The position numbers and the translations under genes are program-made. Below the pieces are notes generated by a model. That model did not search any database, had not been told where the DNA came from, and was given only the letters and a program-made list of their open reading frames with translations. Shown here piece by piece: positions 34,953 through 42,720 of a stretch of DNA of 64,000 bases. This stretch comes from Azospirillum sp051124815 (GTDB taxonomy: Bacteria; Pseudomonadota; Alphaproteobacteria; Azospirillales; Azospirillaceae). The stretch lies in contig NZ_CP118485.1 of NCBI RefSeq assembly GCF_051124815.1, positions 620,001 through 684,000 on the forward strand. The letters run 5' to 3'. Within the stretch, counting starts at the first letter, position 1. The number at the start of each line of letters is the position of its first letter.

Positions 34953-35993
34953 TCACCCCCCCGTCACGCTCATATGCCGCCCGACGGCCGGACCCTGGTG
35001 GCGGCGGTCGATGATGAAGTCGTGGCCCTTGGGCTTGCGGGTGATCGCCTCGCGCACCGCGTCGACCAGCGGGCCGTCCTCGTCGCTGACGCGCAGCGGC
35101 GTGCGCAAATCGGCGGCGTCCTCCTGGCCCAGGCACATGTAGAGCGTGCCGGTGCAGGTCAGCCGCACGCGGTTGCAGCTTTCGCAGAAGTTATGCGTCA
35201 GCGGCGTGATGAAGCCGACGCGCTGGCCGGTCTCCTCCACCCGGACATAGCGGGCGGGGCCGCCGGTGCGGTGGTCGCTCTCGGTCAGGGTCCAGCGCTT
35301 CTGCAGCTCGGCCTTCAGCATGGTCAGCGGCCAATACTGGTCGAGCCGTGCACCCTCGCCGATGTCGCCCATCGGCATCACCTCGATGAAGGTCAGGTCG
35401 AAGCCTTCCTCGCCGCACCACGCCACCATCCGGTGGATTTCATCGTCGTTGACGCCCTTCAGCGCCACCGTGTTGATCTTGATCTTCAGCCCGGCGTCCT
35501 TGGCCGCCTGGATGCCGCCCAGGATCTTGTCCAGCTTGCCCCAGCGGGTGATGGCCTGGAACTTGTGCGGGTCGAGCGTATCCAGCGACACGTTGATCCG
35601 CCGCACCCCGGCCTCGTACAGGCCGGCGGCATGCTTGAACAGCATGGTGCCGTTGGTGGTCAGCGTCAGCTCGTCCAGATCGCCCGATTCGATGTGGCGG
35701 CCCAGCGAGCGGATCAGCCGCATCACGTCACGCCGCACCAGCGGTTCGCCGCCGGTCAGCCGCAGCTTGCGCGTGCCCAGCTTCACGAAGGCGCTGCACA
35801 GCCGGTCCAGTTCCTCCAGCGTCAGCACCTCCGCCTTCGGCAGGAAGCTCATGTCCTCCGCCATGCAGTAGACGCAGCGAAGGTCGCAGCGGTCGGTCAC
35901 CGACACGCGCAGATACTCCACCTTGCGGCCGAACGGGTCGACGAGCGGGGCGAGATTGGCTGGCGACTGGGTTTCGGACACGGGATCGATCAT
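34953..35993 (-). CDS. moaA: GTP 3',8-cyclase (molybdenum cofactor biosynthesis protein A)
   Basis: 346 aa; start MIDPVSETQS at 35993 has GGAG seven bases upstream. N-terminal radical-SAM cluster motif is CDLRCVYC (CxxxCxxC). The C-terminal cluster site is NFCESCNRVRLTCTGTLYMC, as in MoaA. The terminal GG (SVTGG) conserved in MoaA is present. It makes the first molybdopterin intermediate from GTP. Its promoter carries a perfect FNR-type box, and the window encodes further cofactor genes (mobA, fdhD) and the molybdopterin enzyme formate dehydrogenase. Confidence 0.97.
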   Translation of the reverse strand: MIDPVSETQSPANLAPLVDPFGRKVEYLRVSVTDRCDLRCVYCMAEDMSFLPKAEVLTLEELDRLCSAFVKLGTRKLRLTGGEPLVRRDVMRLIRSLGRHIESGDLDELTLTTNGTMLFKHAAGLYEAGVRRINVSLDTLDPHKFQAITRWGKLDKILGGIQAAKDAGLKIKINTVALKGVNDDEIHRMVAWCGEEGFDLTFIEVMPMGDIGEGARLDQYWPLTMLKAELQKRWTLTESDHRTGGPARYVRVEETGQRVGFITPLTHNFCESCNRVRLTCTGTLYMCLGQEDAADLRTPLRVSDEDGPLVDAVREAITRKPKGHDFIIDRRHQGPAVGRHMSVTGG

Positions 35994-36030
35994 CGCTGGA
36001 CTCCAGGGGCGGCCCTTATCGGGCCACCGC

Positions 36031-36036
36031 ATTATA
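36031..36036 (-). promoter_or_regulatory. -10 element of the moaA promoter
   Basis: On the minus strand the hexamer is a perfect TATAAT. Upstream, TTGCAC (36056-36061) is a possible -35 with a long 19-base spacer, which suggests activator dependence. An imperfect dyad TCGTCGCAC-N7-GTGCAACGA (36040-36064) overlaps the -35 region and may bind a second regulator. Confidence 0.5.
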
Positions 36037-36100
36037 TGTTCGTCGCACGTACGATGTGCAACGATCGCGCAAGCCTATTCCACATCACGGTATGCCGACT

Positions 36101-36114
36101 TTGATCGCGATCAA
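36101..36114. promoter_or_regulatory. FNR/FixK-type binding box upstream of moaA
   Basis: TTGATCGCGATCAA exactly matches TTGAT-N4-ATCAA. Its centre is about 108-115 bases before the moaA ATG and about 83 bases before the start site predicted from the -10, a permissible class I activator position. It lies 13 bases past the stop of the ferredoxin-like gene, so moaA is the likely target, with induction at low oxygen. Confidence 0.75.
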
Positions 36115-36126
36115 GAGGGATCGGCG

Positions 36127-38181
36127 TCAGATCAGCTTTTGCCGGGCCTCCGCCAACCGGGCGTCCCGTTCGGCTTCCTCGCGTTCGCGCAGGTCGTCGT
36201 CTGTGGTGCGCGGCACCGGCGGGCGGCCCAGGGAGAAGGGTTCGTTGCCGCGCTCGAACTGGTCGCGCACGCGGCAATCCTCGCACATGCGGATGCGGTT
36301 GGCGGCCTCCGGCGTCGCGAACATCCAGTGCTTGCCCGCCAGCGTCGTCACGATTTTCTCGATCGAGGATTTCGTGGCGAAGGGCTTGCCGCAGGACACG
36401 CAGCAGAAGGGCTCCTCCTCCTTCACCACCGTCGCGCCGCGCGCCTGATCGCGGAAGTCGATCTCCGGCACCAGCGAGATGACCTTCTCCGGGCAGGTGG
36501 TCTTGCACAGGCCGCACTGCACGCAGGCATCCTGGGCGAAGGACAGCATCGGCTTGTCGGCATTGTCGAGCAGCGCCCCGGTCGGGCAGGCACCGACGCA
36601 GGACAGGCAGAGCGTGCAGCCCGCCACATCCACCGACACCCGGCCGAACGGCGCCCCCGGCGGCAGCGGCAGGACTTCCACCGGGGCGGGAGCAACCTTG
36701 TGCAGGTGGCGCAGCGCCAGCATGGTCACCGTGCGCTTCGGCCCCATCGGCAGGAACATCCCGGCCTCGACGGTATCCGCCGGCAGGCTCCAAAGCTCGT
36801 CGGCGACCATGTCGGGATCGGCGGCGTCTATCACCGCCACCCGGCCGGAGCCGTAGCCGAGCCCGCTGAAGGCGGCCTCCGCCAGCCCGATCTGGTTGGC
36901 GAGGCCGGCGGTCTCCCCCTCGTTCTCCGGCCCGGTCAGCACGCGGACATGGGTGCAGCCATAGGCCAGCGCCAGCGCGAACAGGTCGAAGCCGACCTGG
37001 GTCACCTCGTTCAGCGCGAAGGGCAGCACGCGGGCCGGCAGACCGTGGCCATGCCGCGCCATCATGCCGACCAGCGCATCGCCGTGGCGTGGATCGTGGA
37101 TCAGCAGAGCGGGGGCGGCGCCACCGGCCTTGCGGTAGGTGCCCAGCAGCGTGCGCAGACGCTCATACACCGTCGCGGCCGGCGGCAAGGCATAGGTCGC
37201 GGCCCCGGTCGGGCAGACCGCGGCGCAGGAACCGCAGCCGGCGCAGACATGCGGGTCGATGGCGACATGGTCGCCGTTCGGCGTGATCGCCCCGGTCGGG
37301 CAGACGTCCAGGCAGCGGGTGCAGCCGGTCTTGCGGCTGCGCGAATGGGCGCAGAGATCGGCCTTGAAGTCGACGAAGCGCGGCTTCTCGAACTCGCCGA
37401 CCAGATCGGCCATTTCCAGCAGCGCCTTGGCGACCTGGGCCGGGCTGTTGGGGGCGGGGCGCAGATAGCCGTCGCGGCGCTTGTGATCGGGGAACAGCGG
37501 CGTGCCGCCGGTCAGGTCGAGGATCAGGTCGCAGCGGGCCGACGCCCCCTGCCGCGCCGGCTCGAACCCCAGCGCCCCGCGCGAGGAGGGCAATGCCGGA
37601 GCGTAATCGTCGACCACGATCTCGAAGGCGCCGACCCAGCCGCGGGCGACGCGGATGCGGCCGCGGAAGATCGCCACGTCCATCACCGGCGGCGGCGCGA
37701 TGTCCTTCGCACTGGTCAGCAGGACCGTGACGTCGAGCCGCTTTGCCAACTCCCGCCCGGCCTCGATGGCGCGTTCGTCATTGCCATAGACCAGGCAGGT
37801 ACCCTGCGAGGTCAGGGTCAGGGCGCCGGTCGGTGGGATCGGCAGGGCGGCCTCGGCCAGCAATGCCGTGATCTTCGGCAGCGCCAGTTCGCCCTCGTCC
37901 GACCAGCCGGCGCGCTCGCGGATGTTGGTGAAGGTCAGGGACGTATCGGGGGCCACCTCCGCCGCGATCTCGCTGAAAAGCGGCGCTTCCTGCGTGCAGG
38001 CGACCAGCAGCGGCTGCCCGGTGGCGACCGCCGCCTCGAATCGGTCTAGCTGCGCCCGGCACAGCTGGGTATGCAGGGTGGGAACGCTGCCCTCGCCGCA
38101 TGCCTTGCCCAGCGCCGCCCCGTCCAGCGCGATGCTGTGCGCACAATCGCAGACGAGCACCGTCCGATCGCCGATCTTCAT
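36127..38181 (-). CDS. Multi-cluster 4Fe-4S ferredoxin-type protein linked to formate dehydrogenase
   Basis: 684 aa; start MKIGDRTVLVCDCAHS at 38181 with AGGAG upstream. It contains several ferredoxin-type motifs: GCTRCLDVCPTGA, CAGCGSCAAVCPTGA, CTLCLSCVGACPTGA, and CVQCGLCKTTCPE, plus CVSC and CEDC pairs near the C-terminus. The N-terminal third has an HdrA/nucleotide-binding-like stretch (LVYGNDERAIEAGRELAKRL). No signal peptide, so cytoplasmic. Similar proteins occur beside fdhD and formate dehydrogenase genes in alpha- and betaproteobacteria; electron transfer or cofactor maturation is the likely role, unproven. Confidence 0.82.
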   Translation of the reverse strand: MKIGDRTVLVCDCAHSIALDGAALGKACGEGSVPTLHTQLCRAQLDRFEAAVATGQPLLVACTQEAPLFSEIAAEVAPDTSLTFTNIRERAGWSDEGELALPKITALLAEAALPIPPTGALTLTSQGTCLVYGNDERAIEAGRELAKRLDVTVLLTSAKDIAPPPVMDVAIFRGRIRVARGWVGAFEIVVDDYAPALPSSRGALGFEPARQGASARCDLILDLTGGTPLFPDHKRRDGYLRPAPNSPAQVAKALLEMADLVGEFEKPRFVDFKADLCAHSRSRKTGCTRCLDVCPTGAITPNGDHVAIDPHVCAGCGSCAAVCPTGAATYALPPAATVYERLRTLLGTYRKAGGAAPALLIHDPRHGDALVGMMARHGHGLPARVLPFALNEVTQVGFDLFALALAYGCTHVRVLTGPENEGETAGLANQIGLAEAAFSGLGYGSGRVAVIDAADPDMVADELWSLPADTVEAGMFLPMGPKRTVTMLALRHLHKVAPAPVEVLPLPPGAPFGRVSVDVAGCTLCLSCVGACPTGALLDNADKPMLSFAQDACVQCGLCKTTCPEKVISLVPEIDFRDQARGATVVKEEEPFCCVSCGKPFATKSSIEKIVTTLAGKHWMFATPEAANRIRMCEDCRVRDQFERGNEPFSLGRPPVPRTTDDDLREREEAERDARLAEARQKLI

Positions 38182-38293
38182 CGTCCCCAAAACTCCTGTC
38201 GCTTGGGGCTGCCGCCCCTGGCCTGAGGACACTCATATGGGGGAATGCGGCGCGATGGGAACGGGAATCTTATTGGGGCCGGGTTGTCACTGA

Positions 38294-38329
38294 TTGCCAC
38301 GATAACAAGCTTTGCTATAGTTGGTTATC
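38294..38329 (+). promoter_or_regulatory. parDE promoter and operator
   Basis: TTGCCA (38294) and TATAGT (38316) with a 16-base spacer form a plausible promoter. The dyad GATAAC-N17-GTTATC (38301-38329) spans it, and GGAGG follows before the ATG at 38342. This is the arrangement expected for autorepression by a ribbon-helix-helix antitoxin. Confidence 0.6.
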
Positions 38330-38341
38330 CGGAGGCGGACG

Positions 38342-38623
38342 ATGAATGTATCCCTTACCCCCGAACTGGAACGGCGCATTGAAGAGCGCGTGGCAAGCGG
38401 GCTGTATGGTTCGGCCAGCGAGGTGATGCGCGAGGCGCTGCGTCTGTATTTCCGCATCGACGACGCCAACGACCGTGCGCTGGAGCGGCTGAACCGTGAT
38501 ATCGGCGACGCCATCGGCCAGTTGGATCGGGGAGAGGGGATACCCGCGGATGAGGCCCGGCGCCTGTCGAAGGAGCGGGTTGCCGCTCGCCGTCAGGCAA
38601 AGGGTGGTTCGGACAAGCTGTGA
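38342..38623 (+). CDS. parD: ParD-family antitoxin
   Basis: 93 aa. N-terminal ribbon-helix-helix: MNVSLTPELERRIEERVASG followed by YGSASEVMREALRLYFRID, the CopG/ParD signature. The C-terminal half is a flexible, charged toxin-binding segment. It binds its own promoter and neutralises the ParE-type toxin encoded next. The last four bases overlap the toxin start (GTGA), giving translational coupling. Confidence 0.9.
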   Translation: MNVSLTPELERRIEERVASGLYGSASEVMREALRLYFRIDDANDRALERLNRDIGDAIGQLDRGEGIPADEARRLSKERVAARRQAKGGSDKL

Positions 38624-38940
38624 GCGGCCTTTACACCCTGGCACCATTGGCCGTCGACGATCTCGATGCGATCCATGTCTTCATTGAAGGCGCAGAAGGC
38701 GCCGATGCGGCTGACCGGCTTCTAGACTTACTCTACGACTCCTTCGAAAAGATTGCCGCCAGCCCCGGCCTGGGACATCGCCGTCCTGATCTGACCGGCT
38801 ACGACGTCTTTTTTTGGACGGCCTTACGCTGGTACGCGGTGATCTATCGGAAAGCGCCGGCAATCGAGATCGTTCGGGTCATCCCCTGGCGCCGCATGGA
38901 ACCCGTTCTGCTGACACCTGCCGGCGGCCTGTGGATGTGA
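38620..38940 (+). CDS. parE: ParE/RelE-superfamily toxin
   Basis: 106 aa with GTG start overlapping the parD stop. LAPLAVDDLDAIHVFIE, then DRLLDLLYDSFEKIAASPGLGHRRPDL and WYAVIYRKAPAIEIVRVIPW RR is the ParE pattern (split here to respect length). ParE toxins poison DNA gyrase; the RelE fold with different catalytic residues is also possible. Chromosomal, with no other mobile-element signs nearby. Convergent with tupA (22 bases apart). Confidence 0.88.
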   Translation: MSGLYTLAPLAVDDLDAIHVFIEGAEGADAADRLLDLLYDSFEKIAASPGLGHRRPDLTGYDVFFWTALRWYAVIYRKAPAIEIVRVIPWRRMEPVLLTPAGGLWM

Positions 38941-38962
38941 CCGCCGGCGGTGCATCCGCTCC

Positions 38963-39814
38963 TTACGCCCCCGGCTCGTTGGCGTTGGGGAAGAACAGCT
39001 GTTCGCCGTTGATCTTGTAGTCGGCGATGGCCTTCTGGCCCTCGGCGGAGACCAGCCAGTCGATGAAGGCCTGACCGTCGGCGGCCTTGACGTGGGGGAA
39101 CTTGGCCGGGTTGACCAGCATCACGCCATACTGGTTGAACAGCCGCTTGTCACCCTCCACCAGCACCGTCAGCGGGCCGCGGTTCTTGAAGTTCAACCAG
39201 GTGCCGCGGTCGGTCAGGGTGTAGCCGTTCATCGCGGCGGCGGCGTTCAGCGTCGGCCCCATGCCCTGGCCGATGGAGCGGTACCAGCCGCCATCCGCCT
39301 TGGCCGGATCGAGTTTTGCGGTCTTCCACAGGGCGAGTTCGGCCTTGTTGGTGCCGCTGTCGTCGCCGCGCGACACGAAGGGGGCCTTGGCCTCGGCGAT
39401 CTTCGACAGCGCGGCGGCGACGTCCTTGCTGCCCTTGACGCCGGCCGGGTCGCCGGCCGGGCCGACGACGACGAAGTCGTTGTACATCACCGGCTTGCGC
39501 TCGGTGGCGAAGCCTTCTGCGACGAATCTGTCTTCAGACGGCTTGTGGTGGACGAACAGCACGTCGGCGTCGCCCCGCTTGGCGAGATCGATGGCCTGAC
39601 CGGTGCCCTTGGCGACGACCCGCACCTCGATCCCCGTCTTGGCGGTGAATTTCGGCAGGATGGAGCCGAACAGCCCCGAATCCTCGGTCGAGGTGGTGGA
39701 GGCTACCGTGATGAAGCGGTCGGCGGCACGCGCGGCCGACGGGGCGGCAGTCTGGATCAGGGCGGCCAGGGCCGCGGCGGCACAGCCCAGCACGAATGAA
39801 CGGCGCAGCATCAC
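38963..39814 (-). CDS. tupA: Tungstate ABC transporter substrate-binding protein
   Basis: 283 aa with a signal peptide (MMLRRSFVLGCAAAALAALI...AARA), so periplasmic. The oxyanion-binding start ITVASTTSTEDSGLFGSILP with TTSTEDSG is the TupA signature that distinguishes tungstate-specific from ModA/WtpA proteins; other ligand loops are VSRGDDSGTNKAE and GQGMGPTLNAAA. It delivers tungstate (WO4) to the TupB permease. The neighbouring formate dehydrogenase could use tungsten or molybdenum; the presence of Tup suggests tungsten is at least available. Expressed after tupB with a 102-base gap. Confidence 0.92.
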   Translation of the reverse strand: MMLRRSFVLGCAAAALAALIQTAAPSAARAADRFITVASTTSTEDSGLFGSILPKFTAKTGIEVRVVAKGTGQAIDLAKRGDADVLFVHHKPSEDRFVAEGFATERKPVMYNDFVVVGPAGDPAGVKGSKDVAAALSKIAEAKAPFVSRGDDSGTNKAELALWKTAKLDPAKADGGWYRSIGQGMGPTLNAAAAMNGYTLTDRGTWLNFKNRGPLTVLVEGDKRLFNQYGVMLVNPAKFPHVKAADGQAFIDWLVSAEGQKAIADYKINGEQLFFPNANEPGA

Positions 39815-39916
39815 TCAACTCCTCCCATTTGCGTTGTTGCCTTGCCGGCATAGCGCATCCCGCTGCCAATGCAAAGGCTTGGGAAGATTTTTCCATTTCG
39901 GGGTCAGGCGCCCGGA

Positions 39917-40618
39917 TCAGGCCGGCCTGTGTCCCGCCTCCTTCAGCAGCGACGCGGCGAGGTTGACCGTCAGCGACAGCGTCATCAGCACCATGCCCAG
40001 GCCCAGCGCCATCGGCAGGTCCCCCTTGCTGGTCTCCAGCGCGATGGCGGTGGTCATGACGCGGGTGACATGCTCGATGTTGCCGCCGACGATCATCACC
40101 GCCCCGACCTCCGCCGACGCTCGCCCGAAGCCGGCCAGGATTGTGGTGACGAGGCTCCAGCGCGCCTCCGACAGCAGGGTGGCCAGCCGGCGGATCGGCC
40201 CGGCGCCGGTGACGCGCAGCAGGTCGTCATACTCGACCAGCAGATCCTCCACCGTCTGGCGGGTGAGCGAGGCGACGATCGGCACGATCATCACCGTCTG
40301 CGCGACGATCATCGCCGCCGGCGTGAACAGCAGGCCCAGCACCCCGAAGGGGCCGGAGCGCGACAGCAACAGATAGATCACCAGCCCGACCACCACCGGC
40401 GGCAGCCCCATCATGGTGTTCAGCGCGACGGCGACGGTGCGCCGGCCGGGAAAGCGCAAGGCCGCGACGGCGGCGCCCAGCGGCAGGCCGATCAGCGTGG
40501 CGGCGGCGACGGCGGTCAGGCTGACCCGCAGAGACAGGCCGATGATCCGCATCAGCCCCTCGTCCATCGACACGATCATGGAAAAAGCGACGGCGAGGGC
40601 TTGGGAAAAATCCTGCAT
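39917..40618 (-). CDS. tupB: Tungstate ABC transporter permease
   Basis: 233 aa with five to six membrane helices (for example LSLRVSLTAVAAATLIGLPL and MMGLPPVVVGLVIYLLLSR). The cytoplasmic ATPase-docking loop EYDDLLRVTGAGPIRRLATLL matches the EAA motif of Tup/Mod permeases. The gene is divergent from fdhD across a 74-base gap. A tupC ATPase gene would normally follow tupA, but a ParDE pair lies there, so the ATPase must be encoded elsewhere. Confidence 0.92.
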   Translation of the reverse strand: MQDFSQALAVAFSMIVSMDEGLMRIIGLSLRVSLTAVAAATLIGLPLGAAVAALRFPGRRTVAVALNTMMGLPPVVVGLVIYLLLSRSGPFGVLGLLFTPAAMIVAQTVMIVPIVASLTRQTVEDLLVEYDDLLRVTGAGPIRRLATLLSEARWSLVTTILAGFGRASAEVGAVMIVGGNIEHVTRVMTTAIALETSKGDLPMALGLGMVLMTLSLTVNLAASLLKEAGHRPA

Positions 40619-40624
40619 TCAGTC

Positions 40625-40643
40625 CAAATCACTTTTCAAATCA
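40625..40643. promoter_or_regulatory. Direct repeats in the tupB-fdhD divergent region
   Basis: CAAATCA occurs at 40625-40631 and again at 40637-40643, twelve bases apart in the same direction, in the 74-base space shared by tupB and fdhD. This short, AT-richer stretch must contain the regulatory sites of both genes. Regulator unknown. Confidence 0.4.
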
Positions 40644-40692
40644 TTCCGGCGGGGGCTTGTCCGATGGACGCCGCTCGCCCACACTCGCGCGC

Positions 40693-41586
40693 ATGAGCCC
40701 GACCATGAGCCTGAAGACCTTCACCATAGCGCCGGATCCGGCGAACCCCAAGCTGACCGAGCGCGTCCGCGGCCTCGACCAGGACGGCCGCGAGATCGAG
40801 ACCTCGGTCACGGTCGAACGGCCGCTGACCCTGTACCTGAACGGGCAGGAGATCGTCACCATGATGACGATCGGCGATTATCCGGACTGCCTGGCCGTCG
40901 GCTATCTGCTGAACCAGAACATGCTGCGGCGCGACGACCGCATCACCGGCATCGACGTGGACGAGGAAACGGACACCGTCGTCGTCCGCACGGAGCGCGC
41001 GACCGATTACGAATCCAAGCTGAAGAAGAAGACGCTGACCTCCGGCTGCGCCCAGGGCACCGCCTTCGGCGACGTGATGGAGACCTTCGAGTCCGTCAGG
41101 CTTCCCGCCGACGTCCGGCTCCACACCTCGTGGCTCTACGCGCTGTCCAAGCAGATCAACCTGCAGCCCAGCCTGTATCTGGAGGCCGGGGCCATCCACG
41201 GCAGCGTGCTGTGCCAGGGCGACCGGCCGCTGGTCTACATGGAGGATGTCGGCCGTCACAACGCGGTGGACAAGGTCGCCGGCTACATGCACCTGAACGG
41301 CATTTCCGCTTCGGACAAGATTTTCTACACCACCGGCCGCCTGACATCGGAGATGGTGATCAAGACGGTGCAGATGGGCATTCCGATCCTGGTCTCGCGC
41401 TCCGGCTTCACCGCCTGGGGCGTGCAACTGGCGCGGCAGGCCAACCTGACGCTGGTCGGCCGGGCCAAGGGCCGGCGCTTCATCGCGCTGGCCGGCACCG
41501 ACCGGCTGGTCTTCGACGCCGATGCCGCCGGGACCGCCGACGAGGATCGTCGGCATGGACGCAAGGGAAGCCGCGATGACGACTGA
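40693..41586 (+). CDS. fdhD: Formate dehydrogenase accessory sulfurtransferase
   Basis: 297 aa from ATG 40693 (ATG 40705 or TTG 40657 are alternatives; none has a strong ribosome binding site). FdhD features: ERPLTLYLNGQEIVTMMTIG, LAVGYLLNQNML, TLTSGCAQGTAFGD with the sulfur-accepting Cys (a single Cys here, unlike the CxxC of the E. coli enzyme), VYMEDVGRHNAVDKVAGYM and FYTTGRLTSEMVIKT. It passes sulfur from a cysteine desulfurase to the bis-molybdopterin cofactor of formate dehydrogenase, essential for activity. Overlaps the start of mobA. Confidence 0.93.
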   Translation: MSPTMSLKTFTIAPDPANPKLTERVRGLDQDGREIETSVTVERPLTLYLNGQEIVTMMTIGDYPDCLAVGYLLNQNMLRRDDRITGIDVDEETDTVVVRTERATDYESKLKKKTLTSGCAQGTAFGDVMETFESVRLPADVRLHTSWLYALSKQINLQPSLYLEAGAIHGSVLCQGDRPLVYMEDVGRHNAVDKVAGYMHLNGISASDKIFYTTGRLTSEMVIKTVQMGIPILVSRSGFTAWGVQLARQANLTLVGRAKGRRFIALAGTDRLVFDADAAGTADEDRRHGRKGSRDDD

Positions 41587-42214
41587 GACAGCACACCGGG
41601 ATATCGGCGGCGTCCTGCTGGCCGGTGGGCTGTCGCGCCGGATGGGCGGCGGCGACAAGTGCCTGCGCCCGCTGGGCGACCGCAGCATCCTGGAGCGCAT
41701 CGTCGCCACCGTCCGGCCGCAGGTCGGGCCGCTGGTGCTGAACGCCAACGGCGATCCCGCCCGCTTCGCCCATCTGCACCTGCCGGTGGCGGCGGATGTG
41801 GTGGAGGGCTATGCCGGTCCGCTCGCCGGCGTGCTGACGGGGATGGAGTGGATGCGCGGCACGGCGCCCGGCATCGGCTGGGTCGCCAGCTTCGCCACCG
41901 ACGCCCCCTTCATCCCGCGCGACCTCGTCACCCGCATGGTGGCGGCGCTGGAGCATGAGGGCGCCGATCTCGCCTGCGCCCGTTCAGGAGGGCAGGAGCA
42001 TCCGGTCTTCGGCCTGTGGCCGATCCGTCTGGCCGGCGACCTCCGCCGCGCCATGGTGGAGGAGGGTGTCCGCAAGGTCGATGCCTGGACCGCCCGCTAC
42101 CGTCTGGCCGTCGCCGACTTCGCCGTGGATCCTGTCGATCCCTTCTTCAACACCAACCGGCCGGACGATCTGGCCGAGGCCGAACGCCTGCTGGCATCGG
42201 GGCACGTGTCATGA
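41576..42214 (+). CDS. mobA: Molybdenum cofactor guanylyltransferase
   Basis: 212 aa; ATG 41576 lies inside the end of fdhD (11-base overlap). The nucleotide-binding start GGVLLAGGLSRRMGGGDKCL, the metal-site FATDAPFIPRDL, and QEHPVFGLWPI are characteristic of MobA. It attaches GMP to Mo/W-molybdopterin to make the MGD cofactor used by formate dehydrogenase. Part of the fdhD-mobA-DUF3305-DUF3306 overlapping string. Confidence 0.95.
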   Translation: MTTETAHRDIGGVLLAGGLSRRMGGGDKCLRPLGDRSILERIVATVRPQVGPLVLNANGDPARFAHLHLPVAADVVEGYAGPLAGVLTGMEWMRGTAPGIGWVASFATDAPFIPRDLVTRMVAALEHEGADLACARSGGQEHPVFGLWPIRLAGDLRRAMVEEGVRKVDAWTARYRLAVADFAVDPVDPFFNTNRPDDLAEAERLLASGHVS

Positions 42215-42720
42215 CGGACCAGCCTGTTTCCCAGTCCCTCGACCGTATCGAGACCATGCCGCTGGGCATCGTGGTGGAACGCCGTCGCGGCGTCACCGCC
42301 TGGGCCGACTGGAGCTGGCGTCCGGTGTCGGTCATCCCCGGCGCCGGCCCGGTCGACCCGCCCGGCCGGGTGCTGATGGAGGGGGAGGGCTGGACGCACA
42401 GCCACGCCGCCACCCTGATGCTGGAACTGTTCCGCACCGACACCGAAGGTTACCGCCTGAACCTGTCGCAGGATCCGCCGCGCCTGTGGGTGGTGATGCG
42501 CCCCGTTGCCGATGGCGAGGAACTGGTGCCCTTCACGGTCACTGCGTCGGCCCATGAGGGGGAGGGCTATCAGGTCGGTGCCGACGTGGTGGAGACGGTG
42601 CCGATGCCGGCGCAAGTGATCGCGCTGGTCCGCGATTTCGTCGAGCAGCATCATGTCGACGTCCCCTTCCACAAGCGCGAGCGCAAGCGCCATTTCGAGA
42701 AAGAGGACCGGCAGCGGTGA
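42211..42720 (+). CDS. DUF3305-family protein
   Basis: 169 aa; ATGA overlap with mobA. MPLGIVVERRRGVTAWADWSWRPVSVIPG, broken here to the shorter core VTAWADWSWRPVSVIPG, and HKRERKRHFEKEDRQR at the C-terminus mark the DUF3305 family. It is soluble, with no cofactor motif. DUF3305 and DUF3306 proteins are repeatedly found in tandem in proteobacterial fdh clusters, so an accessory role in maturation is likely although no biochemistry is known to me. Confidence 0.85.
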   Translation: MTDQPVSQSLDRIETMPLGIVVERRRGVTAWADWSWRPVSVIPGAGPVDPPGRVLMEGEGWTHSHAATLMLELFRTDTEGYRLNLSQDPPRLWVVMRPVADGEELVPFTVTASAHEGEGYQVGADVVETVPMPAQVIALVRDFVEQHHVDVPFHKRERKRHFEKEDRQR

